This document shows positions 1-4,741 of a DNA stretch of 10,696 nt, one piece after another. Position numbers and translations under genes: made by a program. The notes beneath the pieces were generated by a model. It saw nothing but the letters and a program-made list of their open reading frames with translations. It did no database searches and was not told the origin of the DNA. Within the stretch, counting starts at the first letter, position 1. Each line of letters begins with the position of its first letter. The stretch comes from JAVVUQ01 sp036653075 (GTDB lineage Bacteria; Bacillota; Clostridia; Christensenellales; CAG-314), in NCBI GenBank assembly GCA_036653075.1, contig JAVVUQ010000055.1, positions 1 through 10,696 on the forward strand, given 5' to 3'.

Positions 1-783
1 CGTTTCAATTTCTAAAGATTCTAATGGAATAAGTTTATTTTTATCCTGTTGGCTTGTTTTATGGTAATACGGTGTCATTTTAAATAAGTTCATAATATCA
101 TTACCAACAACCGTTATTTTATTTTTCACTTCTATGTTCTCCGTTTCAATAAATCCATCGCATTGCCATTTATCGATAGCGTTAATGTATGGATTATCAT
201 AAATAATGTTTTTAAGTGACATTAGATGATTTTCAAGAGGCGAAACATTAAGTATATGTCCACCGCTTTTGATTATTCTTAGCATTTCGTCTTTATAAAT
301 AGGGGCGAAAATATTAAGTACTAAATCACAAGAATCGTTCATTAAAGGTAATTTATTATTTGATGCAACAACAAGCGCGCTATTATGTTGTCTTTTAGCG
401 CTATATTGTAAAGCATCTTTAGAAATATCGGCGCCGATTACATCAATATTGAGATTATTTTCTATAAATTTATTTATTATAAATTCAGTATACCAAAATT
501 CGCCGCAACCTGCGTCTAACATAACTTCGTTATTATGCAATAATTTCAATGCGATTTCTGCCAACTTCTCTCGAAGGGGTTGATAGTAGCCTTTTTGTAA
601 AAATTGATGTCTTGCTTTAATCATTTCAGCGTTATCGCCGTGATTTCGTGAATTTGATTGCTGTGACATTAATAAATTAACATAACCTTCTTTGGATATA
701 TCATAAGAATGTTTATTAATACATACGTATTGCTTTTGCGATTTAATTAAAGGGTTATTACATATAGGACATTTTAATTGCAT
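1..783 (-). CDS. rlmA: 23S rRNA (guanine-N1-)-methyltransferase, RlmA family (3' end cut by window edge)
   Basis: The frame is open from the ATG at 783 to the left edge: 261 residues with no stop, against about 269 in E. coli RlmA, so only a few C-terminal residues should be missing. The N terminus has a zinc-binding set C5, C8, C21, H25 (CPIC...C...H) at the same positions as E. coli RlmA. It is followed by family blocks KEGYVNLL, GDNAEM and YYQPLREKL, a SAM-binding motif I (LDAGCGEF, about 89-96), the acidic motif II residue D119, and the late block MTPYYHKT (236-243). The family methylates N1 of a guanine in helix 35 of 23S rRNA (G745 in E. coli, G748 in the TlrB branch, which affects macrolide binding); which base this one targets cannot be read from sequence. 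AGGAG lies 7 nt upstream of the ATG. Motif I has Phe where relatives usually have a second Gly (GEGYYT). The family call is secure. Confidence 0.93.
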   Translation of the reverse strand, partial: MQLKCPICNNPLIKSQKQYVCINKHSYDISKEGYVNLLMSQQSNSRNHGDNAEMIKARHQFLQKGYYQPLREKLAEIALKLLHNNEVMLDAGCGEFWYTEFIINKFIENNLNIDVIGADISKDALQYSAKRQHNSALVVASNNKLPLMNDSCDLVLNIFAPIYKDEMLRIIKSGGHILNVSPLENHLMSLKNIIYDNPYINAIDKWQCDGFIETENIEVKNKITVVGNDIMNLFKMTPYYHKTSQQDKNKLIPLESLEIET

Positions 784-790
784 AATTATG

Positions 791-796
791 CTCCTA
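791..796 (-). promoter_or_regulatory. Ribosome binding site of rlmA
   Basis: On the minus strand TAGGAG sits 7 nt before the ATG at 783, which fixes the start and agrees with the conserved zinc-finger N terminus. Confidence 0.8.
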
Positions 797-806
797 TTTA
801 CGACAA

Positions 807-812
807 ATTATA
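807..812 (-). promoter_or_regulatory. Possible proximal -10 box for rlmA
   Basis: A perfect TATAAT on the minus strand, which would give a leader of about 17 nt before the rlmA start. The matching -35 at 17 bp spacing (CGTTAA) is poor and lies in the first tandem repeat unit, so this promoter would probably need an activator or may not be used. Confidence 0.3.
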
Positions 813-829
813 GTTATTTCAATTTATCA

Positions 830-901
830 TTAACGATAATGATATTTTATAAATTAACGATAATGATATATTATAAATTAATGATAATGATATTTTATAA
901 T
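830..901. repeat. Three tandem 24-bp repeats in the rlmA promoter region
   Basis: Units at 830-853, 854-877 and 878-901 share the core TTAAYGATAATGATATWTTA and differ at only a few positions (C/T in the core, T/A near the end, last base). The motif GATAATGATATT recurs in every unit except for one T-to-A change in the second. The array covers the -10 and spacer of the distal rlmA promoter and reaches towards the proximal -10. The GATAAT-type hexamers resemble those of Fur-family operators, but this is a resemblance only. The stretch 784-919 contains no credible gene. Confidence 0.9.
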
Positions 902-909
902 TTTGTCAA
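881..909 (-). promoter_or_regulatory. Sigma-A-type promoter for rlmA
   Basis: On the minus strand TTGACA (904-909) and TATCAT (881-886) are separated by exactly 17 bp, a consensus -35 with a 5/6 match to the -10. Transcription would start near 874, giving a leader of about 90 nt that includes two of the three tandem repeat units. The -10 and most of the spacer lie in the third repeat unit, so a protein binding the repeats would control this promoter. Confidence 0.6.
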
Positions 910-919
910 GGAGAATAGA

Positions 920-1297
920 TTAAAAGATATTTTCAAGAGTTGGTTGAAGGGCTTTAGGAATAAACTCGGCAAAAAATAACATTACGTTAATCTGCATACG
1001 TACTTGAGAAAAATCTTTTTTTCTAACATAACTCATACACTCCGCCATTCTCATATTTATTTCGTTTATATCGTTATGATTTAGCCAAAATTCACTTATT
1101 TCTCTTAAATGCTCCCAATAATTGTAGCAAGTTTGTATTTCCGTTTCGGTAATAGTTTCATTATCCGCCAAAACAAGCAAATCGCTTAGTTGCTTAGTCA
1201 GCTCTGCATATCCGTTGATTACAATTGCTAATTCGGCAAATCCAAATACAAAAACAATTAAAACAGCAATAATTAGTGATATTATATTTTTTTTCAT
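920..1297 (-). CDS. DUF4363 family membrane-anchored protein
   Basis: A 125-residue protein with an N-terminal hydrophobic anchor (about residues 4-29, no lipobox, Lys2-Lys3 before it). The remainder is mostly helical with many Glu and Asn and should lie outside the cell. Size, layout and position directly after a DUF421 gene match DUF4363, a Clostridia family of unknown function that commonly follows DUF421. The start is decided by a strong TGAAGGAGGT ribosome site and by an ATGA overlap with the upstream stop codon (1294-1297), implying coupled translation and a stoichiometric partnership with the DUF421 protein. Acidic patches and a helical-hairpin-like pattern are visible; no catalytic motif is. 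No terminator is apparent between its stop and the rlmA promoter just downstream. Confidence 0.8.
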   Translation of the reverse strand: MKKNIISLIIAVLIVFVFGFAELAIVINGYAELTKQLSDLLVLADNETITETEIQTCYNYWEHLREISEFWLNHNDINEINMRMAECMSYVRKKDFSQVRMQINVMLFFAEFIPKALQPTLENIF

Positions 1298-2019
1298 AAA
1301 CTGTTACCTCCTTCAACTTTTATAACTTCATTTTTAAAATTAAATGTTTTTACTTTTTGATTTTTAGCTTGCATAACTGCGTGATTACTTCCGTCTACTG
1401 TCATTAAAATAATATCCGCAACAGTAAGATTCATCTGGTTTATTTTAGTTTCTATAAATTGACGATTAATTTTATTGTTTAACTCCTCGCTTGACCATTC
1501 GCCATCAACAATAACAGGAACAGGAAATTCGCCACTTTTATTGTCTTCTTTTTGTTTAATTGGATTTCCCACAACAGTAAGCTGTCCGTTTGTTTCAAAT
1601 AATGCGTAGTTTATTTCTTCTAAACTAAAATATCCCGCCGCTCGCATCGCTTGAAGTAAATCGGACGCTCGCATATTTAAACTTTTTAAATTATTATAAT
1701 TAATACCTTCTTTATCCACAACTAATACGGGCTTGCCTGATAATACCTTTTGAATCTTACCATTTTTGGTTATCAAAACAGTAATTTGATGCAAAATAAA
1801 CAGTGTTAATGCAGAAATCAATCCCGATGATAATGGTATTGACTTATCTCCCATCGGCACACAAGCAACTTCTGCAATAATTAAAGTAATAACCAACTCA
1901 TACGGCTCCATCTCACCGATTTGTCGCTTACCCATCATTCTAAATATAGCTACTATTACAACATAGACGATAATCGCCCTAATAAATACTGTCAACATAT
2001 TATTAGTAGTTTGGCTCAA
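1294..2019 (-). CDS. DUF421 (YetF/YcaP-like) membrane protein
   Basis: A 241-residue protein if started at TTG 2019. Three hydrophobic segments (about 9-27, 38-56, 61-83) enclose the family signature RMMGKRQIGEMEPYELVI. A cytoplasmic region follows with the YetF-type pattern GKPVLVVDKEGI ... LNMRASDLLQAMRAAGYFSLEEINYA and ETNGQLTVV, then a second half beginning PVPVIVDGE. Members of this family are inner-membrane proteins linked to envelope or spore properties in Bacillus; the biochemical role is unknown. The start is uncertain: TTG at 2019 has no Shine-Dalgarno, nor does ATG at 1998 (MLTVFIRAII), which begins where many relatives begin, so 1998 is a real alternative. It is the first gene of a two-gene operon with the DUF4363 gene, which it overlaps by 4 bp. 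Confidence 0.9.
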   Translation of the reverse strand: MSQTTNNMLTVFIRAIIVYVVIVAIFRMMGKRQIGEMEPYELVITLIIAEVACVPMGDKSIPLSSGLISALTLFILHQITVLITKNGKIQKVLSGKPVLVVDKEGINYNNLKSLNMRASDLLQAMRAAGYFSLEEINYALFETNGQLTVVGNPIKQKEDNKSGEFPVPVIVDGEWSSEELNNKINRQFIETKINQMNLTVADIILMTVDGSNHAVMQAKNQKVKTFNFKNEVIKVEGGNSL

Positions 2020-2049
2020 AAATAGTTTACATATACGTGTTTATGTTAT

Positions 2050-2078
2050 ATAATATGTATCGTTATATGTAATAACAA
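2050..2078 (-). promoter_or_regulatory. Promoter of the DUF421-DUF4363 operon
   Basis: On the minus strand TTGTTA (2073-2078) and TATTAT (2050-2055) are 17 bp apart. Transcription would begin near 2043, leaving 24 nt to the TTG start or about 45 nt to the internal ATG. The short leader slightly favours the ATG at 1998. Confidence 0.5.
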
Positions 2079-2189
2079 ACAATACATTTTGAAGTTAAAA
2101 ATTTGATTATCTTAACCTCGTTAATAATTCATCGCTATATTGAATTTTGTTTCTTTGATAACATTTCATTACGCAAAATATTTTACAAA

Positions 2190-2221
2190 TTTATCAACTT
2201 ATATCGAGATTTATTGATAAA
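2190..2221. promoter_or_regulatory. Inverted repeat, possible operator of the ECF gene
   Basis: TTTATCAA (2190-2197) and TTGATAAA (2214-2221) form a perfect 8-bp inverted repeat around a 16-nt gap. The right arm contains TTGATA, a possible -35 element. The arrangement fits a dimeric repressor site. Otherwise the 275-bp divergent intergenic region is AT-rich; I see no conserved folate (THF) riboswitch core in it. Confidence 0.35.
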
Positions 2222-2240
2222 CATCAAAATAACCTATACT
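2214..2240 (+). promoter_or_regulatory. Possible promoter of the ECF S-component gene
   Basis: TTGATA (2214-2219) and TATACT (2235-2240) are good hexamers, but the 15-bp spacing is shorter than usual. The leader would be about 50 nt. The weak point is the spacing. Confidence 0.3.
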
Positions 2241-2280
2241 TAACAACTATGAATGTGTGTTTTGTTAATTATCATTAAAT

Positions 2281-2286
2281 GGGGAG
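2281..2286 (+). promoter_or_regulatory. Ribosome binding site that decides the ECF gene start
   Basis: GGGGAG lies 8 nt before the ATG at 2295. A longer in-frame reading from ATG 2253 would add 14 residues with no ribosome site and would place this GGGGAG inside the gene, so 2295 is preferred. Confidence 0.75.
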
Positions 2287-2294
2287 TAATATCT

Positions 2295-2867
2295 ATGTTT
2301 AAAGTAAAATTCACTGGGAAATTTATCGCTTATACCGCTATATTAACAGCGCTTTGCGCATTAGCTAATATATATTCCATTCCAATTAGTGGTTCGTCTT
2401 CAAACTTTTTGTCTTTTACTTACATTCCTTGCTTTTTAGCTGGAATATACCTTGGCGTTCCCGCCGCTTTCTTTGTGGGCGCTATCGGAGACGTTCTTGG
2501 TTGCCTAATTGCCCCTAAGGGCGCTTGGCTACCATTAATTATCTTAGCATCTTCTTTAATTGGCGTTATTCCAGGAATTCTTTTTTATTTGTTTAATAAG
2601 AAAAATAATGAAAACAAAAGACCTATACTTAAACGCAATATCTTACTTTGGATAAGCCTTGTATTTGTACTAATTATATGTACGTCTGGAATCAATACCT
2701 TGACATTATGGATGACTTATTCTAAAGGAAAAACATTTTGGGTTTATCTTGGCGCGCGCCTTCCAACTCAACTCTTTGTTTTACTAATAAATGGCATTTT
2801 ATTGTCCATTTTAACAAGCACGCCCATTATACATAAAGCCCTAACTTTACAATCAATTAATAAATAA
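2295..2867 (+). CDS. folT: ECF transporter S component, folate family (FolT-like)
   Basis: A 190-residue, very hydrophobic protein with about six membrane segments. Segment one carries the A15-xxx-A19 spacing (AxxxA) that S components use to contact EcfT. Residues 43-80 hold the most telling block: YIPCFLAGIYLGVPAAFFVG then GDVLGCLIAPKGAWLP, a pattern I associate with the folate-family S components of Clostridia. The C-terminal GARLPTQLFVLLING also fits. Such proteins capture the vitamin at the outer face and are energised by a shared EcfA-EcfA'-EcfT module, which is not in this window, as expected for a group II system encoded at a separate locus. Folate as substrate is a family-level inference; another vitamin is possible. 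The gene stands alone, divergent from the DUF421 operon, and no terminator is obvious after its stop. Confidence 0.82.
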   Translation: MFKVKFTGKFIAYTAILTALCALANIYSIPISGSSSNFLSFTYIPCFLAGIYLGVPAAFFVGAIGDVLGCLIAPKGAWLPLIILASSLIGVIPGILFYLFNKKNNENKRPILKRNILLWISLVFVLIICTSGINTLTLWMTYSKGKTFWVYLGARLPTQLFVLLINGILLSILTSTPIIHKALTLQSINK

Positions 2868-2973
2868 CAGAAATAAACTATTATAATTATTGAAATATTG
2901 CATATTAACGCAATTACTTTAATGCGAAAACGTGATGATATTGCTCGTTGAATTTAATATTATATATGCAAAT

Positions 2974-2979
2974 TATAAT
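2974..2979 (+). promoter_or_regulatory. Possible -10 box of the MazG-like gene
   Basis: A perfect TATAAT 32 nt before the ATG at 3012. No good -35 lies at 16-18 bp; TTGAAT at 2948-2953 is 20 bp away. Weak call. Confidence 0.3.
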
Positions 2980-3011
2980 AATTGTTTATACGTGAAAACA
3001 TAGGAGATAAT

Positions 3012-3389
3012 ATGGATATCAACTTTAACGATATGATGATAATGCAAAAAGAATTGTTCGAATTACATAAAGATAAATGGTCGCCAATGGAAGCGCAGTA
3101 CGGCAGAAACTTTATACTATGGATGATTGAAGAAGTAGGCGAAACAATTTCTATTATCAAAAAGAAAGGCGATAACGCTATTATGAACGACAAAGAAGTG
3201 AGAGCAAAATTCGTCGAAGAAATGTCCGACATTATGATGTATTATGTAGATACCTTGCTTAGATATGGCGTATCTGCCAATGAAATAGCATCTGCGTACG
3301 TAAATAAACACGAATACGATATGAAACGCAACTACGATAAAGAACGTAGCGCATTTATACACCAAACTGAAACTAATAGCGGCGAATAA
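3012..3389 (+). CDS. MazG-like nucleotide pyrophosphohydrolase
   Basis: A 125-residue protein with the all-alpha NTP pyrophosphatase signature: E40-E41-xx-E44 (WMIEEVGE) followed 26 residues later by E70-xx-D73 (EEMSDIMMYYVD). These acidic residues bind the Mg ions that position the triphosphate. The downstream block YVNKHEYDMKRN (97-108) resembles the K...N..R helix end of the MazG family. Its length is that of single-domain MazG-like proteins, which dimerise and hydrolyse (d)NTPs to NMP and pyrophosphate, usually as house-cleaning enzymes; the substrate cannot be assigned. AGGAG at 3002-3006, 5 nt before ATG 3012, sets the start; an in-frame ATG at 2982 lacks a ribosome site. The gene is monocistronic and converges on the lipoprotein gene. 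The C-terminal ten residues (HQTETNSGE region) look like an unstructured tail. Confidence 0.88.
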   Translation: MDINFNDMMIMQKELFELHKDKWSPMEAQYGRNFILWMIEEVGETISIIKKKGDNAIMNDKEVRAKFVEEMSDIMMYYVDTLLRYGVSANEIASAYVNKHEYDMKRNYDKERSAFIHQTETNSGE

Positions 3390-3418
3390 TTATTATACTA
3401 TTACTTGAACAATATACC

Positions 3419-3496
3419 TATCAAAACTAATTTTATATTAAAAATATCAAAACTAATTTTATATTAAAAATATCAAAACTAATTTTATATTAAAAA
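3419..3496. repeat. Perfect 3 x 26-bp tandem repeat
   Basis: Three identical, directly adjoining units at 3419-3444, 3445-3470 and 3471-3496, each starting TATCAAAACTAATTTTATAT and ending in TAAAAA. There is no sequence divergence between copies, which points to recent expansion by slippage. The last unit's A-run provides, on the minus strand, part of the T-tract of the adjoining terminator. The array lies in the non-coding gap (3390-3659) between two convergent genes, and no gene is seen in that gap. Confidence 0.95.
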
Positions 3497-3530
3497 TAAA
3501 AAACCGCTTATTCTATATAATAAGCGGTTT
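3492..3530 (-). terminator. Intrinsic terminator between convergent genes
   Basis: AAACCGCTTA (3501-3510) and TAAGCGGTTT (3521-3530) form a perfect 10-bp stem, extendable by two A-T pairs to leave a 6-nt loop. On the minus strand it is followed by TTTTTTATTTTT counting the last stem bases, a strong U-tract, so it most likely ends the lipoprotein transcript. On the plus strand the following GGTTTATAAATATT is a weaker tract, so it may also serve the MazG-like gene less efficiently. Confidence 0.85.
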
Positions 3531-3592
3531 ATAAATATTCAGTGATTTTATTGCAACAACAACTTTGTATAGTAATAACTACACAAGATTTC

Positions 3593-3604
3593 TATCAATT
3601 GATA
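3593..3604. other. 12-bp perfect palindrome TATCAATTGATA
   Basis: A self-complementary 12-mer in the 3' untranslated part of the lipoprotein transcript. A related partial copy (TATATCAATTTG) occurs about 30 bp to its right. It is AT-only except for two bases, so it may be a chance product of base composition. Confidence 0.35.
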
Positions 3605-3659
3605 TAATTGTACTTAATATGTATATCAATTTGTATATGCGATTTTATTGCTATACAGT

Positions 3660-3953
3660 TTATTTTGCTGGAACTACATAATAGATTGTAACTCTTTTTG
3701 TGATTGGTTTTGAAAAATCAAATAATTCTGATTCTTCGCTTGTGGACACGTGGATATTTTTAGCTTCTAAACCAACTGGAACATTAGCTTTTTCTCCAAT
3801 TTTAACAACTTGAGTGTTTATGGTTTTTGAATTTTGGCGAACGATTACGTACACATAATCTTTTTTATTGTACATTTCCTCACCGCATCCTACTAAGCAC
3901 AACATCAAAGTCACAGCTAATAATATTAATATTAAAACTCTGAATTTTTTCAT
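3660..3953 (-). CDS. Small lipoprotein with a degenerate InlB-B-like (Flg_new) repeat
   Basis: A 97-residue protein. Residues 1-23 form a lipoprotein signal peptide: Lys2-Lys3, a long hydrophobic core and the lipobox L20-V-G-C23, giving lipidation at C23 and anchoring on the outer leaflet. The mature part (about 34-94) reads like one copy of the Listeria-Bacteroides InlB B repeat: an opening strand YVIVRQNSKTINTQVV, a turn with IGEKANVPVG, and the closing FDFSKPITKRVTIYYVV that mirrors the usual 'yDF..pit.d.tlyA.w'. The central aromatic 'GW' part of the repeat is missing or eroded. The start at 3953 is chosen over an in-frame upstream Met at 3986 because AAGGAG lies 5 nt before it and the signal peptide begins there. 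Such repeats occur in adhesins and cell-surface proteins; a single copy on a lipoprotein has no known job. The fold match is by eye. Confidence 0.78.
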   Translation of the reverse strand: MKKFRVLILILLAVTLMLCLVGCGEEMYNKKDYVYVIVRQNSKTINTQVVKIGEKANVPVGLEAKNIHVSTSEESELFDFSKPITKRVTIYYVVPAK

Positions 3954-3958
3954 AATAT

Positions 3959-3964
3959 CTCCTT
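3959..3964 (-). promoter_or_regulatory. Ribosome binding site of the lipoprotein gene
   Basis: AAGGAG on the minus strand, 5 nt before the ATG at 3953; it settles the start codon in favour of the signal-peptide Met. Confidence 0.8.
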
Positions 3965-3974
3965 GCTCTATTTG

Positions 3975-4006
3975 TATGCGCAACAATAAATGCGCATTGA
4001 CGCATA
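3975..4006 (-). promoter_or_regulatory. GC-containing hairpin in the lipoprotein mRNA leader
   Basis: ATGCGCA (3976-3982) and TGCGCAT (3991-3997) form a perfect 7-bp stem with an 8-nt loop. An alternative 6-bp stem pairs TATGCG (3975-3980) with CGCATA (4001-4006), so the two folds exclude each other. The hairpin ends about 11 nt upstream of the AAGGAG site and lies at the predicted 5' end of the transcript. It lacks a U-tract, so it is not an intrinsic terminator. Confidence 0.5.
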
Positions 4007-4013
4007 ACTACAA

Positions 4014-4043
4014 ACTATAATAATTGCTTTTTTACAGTTACAA
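4014..4043 (-). promoter_or_regulatory. Promoter of the lipoprotein gene
   Basis: On the minus strand TTGTAA (4038-4043) and TATAGT (4014-4019) are 18 bp apart. Transcription would start near 4007, exactly where the hairpin leader begins. It lies just downstream of the PH-domain gene's stop, so the lipoprotein gene can be transcribed alone as well as by read-through. Confidence 0.45.
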
Positions 4044-4047
4044 TGGC

Positions 4048-4060
4048 ATCAATAATTGAT
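4048..4060. other. 13-bp palindrome at the end of the PH-domain gene
   Basis: ATCAAT-A-ATTGAT is a perfect 6-1-6 inverted repeat that overlaps the stop codon of the PH-domain gene and lies just upstream of the lipoprotein promoter. It could be an operator, but short AT-rich palindromes arise easily here. Confidence 0.25.
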
Positions 4061-4464
4061 TACCAAATCAAATTGCCCAAAAAGCGACATAATTCTTCTA
4101 ATTTCTCAGCAGCTACAATACCTACGTCAGTAGTTTCGTTATTTTCGTTCACTGTCGGTTTTACATCTTTAATGCGTAAAACAAAACGCGCATATTCCGG
4201 CGTATTCACAAGTGATAAAGTAAGCGTGTTGCCTTTTTCGCCATAAGCAGCAACGTTACGATATGAATAGTAATAACGAGCTTTCGGTACGTCTATACCT
4301 TTTATGTATATGATACGTTTTGAAGTAAACGCCAATTTTGCACGACTGCTTTCAAAGTAGCCTATTACTTCTTCATCTTCAAATAAAATGCCCGAAAGTT
4401 TCTCAATGGCAGTTTCTTTAGGTTGATATAACATTGATACTTTCATATTTTTGAACAACTTCAT
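4060..4464 (-). CDS. Bacterial PH-domain-like protein
   Basis: A 134-residue soluble protein with no signal peptide or membrane segment. The block LAFTSKRIIYIKG (44-56), followed by YYYSYRNVAAYGEKGNTL and strand-rich LTLSLVNTPEYARFVLRIKD, follows the pattern of bacterial PH domains (the 'vfTnkRli.id ... ipY.sI..f' scheme of the bPH families). The C-terminal helix AAEKLEELCRFLGNLI is the closing helix of a PH fold. An initial segment of about 20 residues precedes it. These domains are poorly understood in bacteria and probably mediate oligomerisation or protein contacts. The start is ATG 4464, with GAGGTG 6 nt upstream; an in-frame GTG at 4473 overlaps that ribosome site and is rejected. It lies 106 bp upstream of the lipoprotein gene on the same strand, so partial co-transcription is likely. 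Confidence 0.72.
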   Translation of the reverse strand: MKLFKNMKVSMLYQPKETAIEKLSGILFEDEEVIGYFESSRAKLAFTSKRIIYIKGIDVPKARYYYSYRNVAAYGEKGNTLTLSLVNTPEYARFVLRIKDVKPTVNENNETTDVGIVAAEKLEELCRFLGNLIW

Positions 4465-4538
4465 AAAAAACACCTCTATAATTCAAATTATCAGTTGAAT
4501 CTATATAGCTTTTCGCCTACAAACTCTCTTGTATATTC

Positions 4539-4567
4539 ATTATATACTATATCTAAAATAAAATCAA
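4539..4567 (-). promoter_or_regulatory. Sigma-A-type promoter of the PH-domain gene
   Basis: On the minus strand TTGATT (4562-4567) and a perfect TATAAT (4539-4544) are 17 bp apart. The start would fall near 4532, giving a leader of about 68 nt. The rest of the 4465-4741 gap is very AT-rich and shows no gene and no GC-stemmed terminator for the gene ending at 4742. Confidence 0.65.
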
Positions 4568-4741
4568 GAATAAACAACTAATTTTTTTAAATTTATTGCT
4601 TTTACTTAATCTTTTATACTTTTTTTTGATTAATTCATTTATTCACATATTGATTTATTATGTCGTATAATTATGTTTTGATGTCACATTTTAATTTCTT
4701 GTTTATTTTGATTTATTTTTGATCATTATTGTTTTTAAATT

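Noticed and set aside
830..901. Short CRISPR-like array
   Set aside because: The units adjoin directly with no spacers and there are no cas genes; it is a plain tandem repeat. The same applies to 3419-3496.
788..979. Plus-strand open frame of 63 codons across the 24-bp repeats
   Set aside because: Its low-complexity protein simply translates the tandem repeat (Ile, Met, Tyr, Lys-rich), it has no ribosome site, and it overlaps the rlmA promoter and the end of the DUF4363 gene.
2020..2294. THF or other riboswitch upstream of the FolT-like gene
   Set aside because: The leader is AT-rich and I see none of the conserved core sequences or GC stems expected of a THF riboswitch.
2868..2940. Terminator after the ECF S-component gene
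   Set aside because: Only a 5-bp ATTGC/GCAAT pairing and an imperfect CGC/GCG pairing are present, with no T-tract.
2960..3365. Minus-strand open frames opposite the MazG-like gene
   Set aside because: They are antisense to a gene with clear catalytic motifs, lack ribosome sites and show no domain-like pattern.
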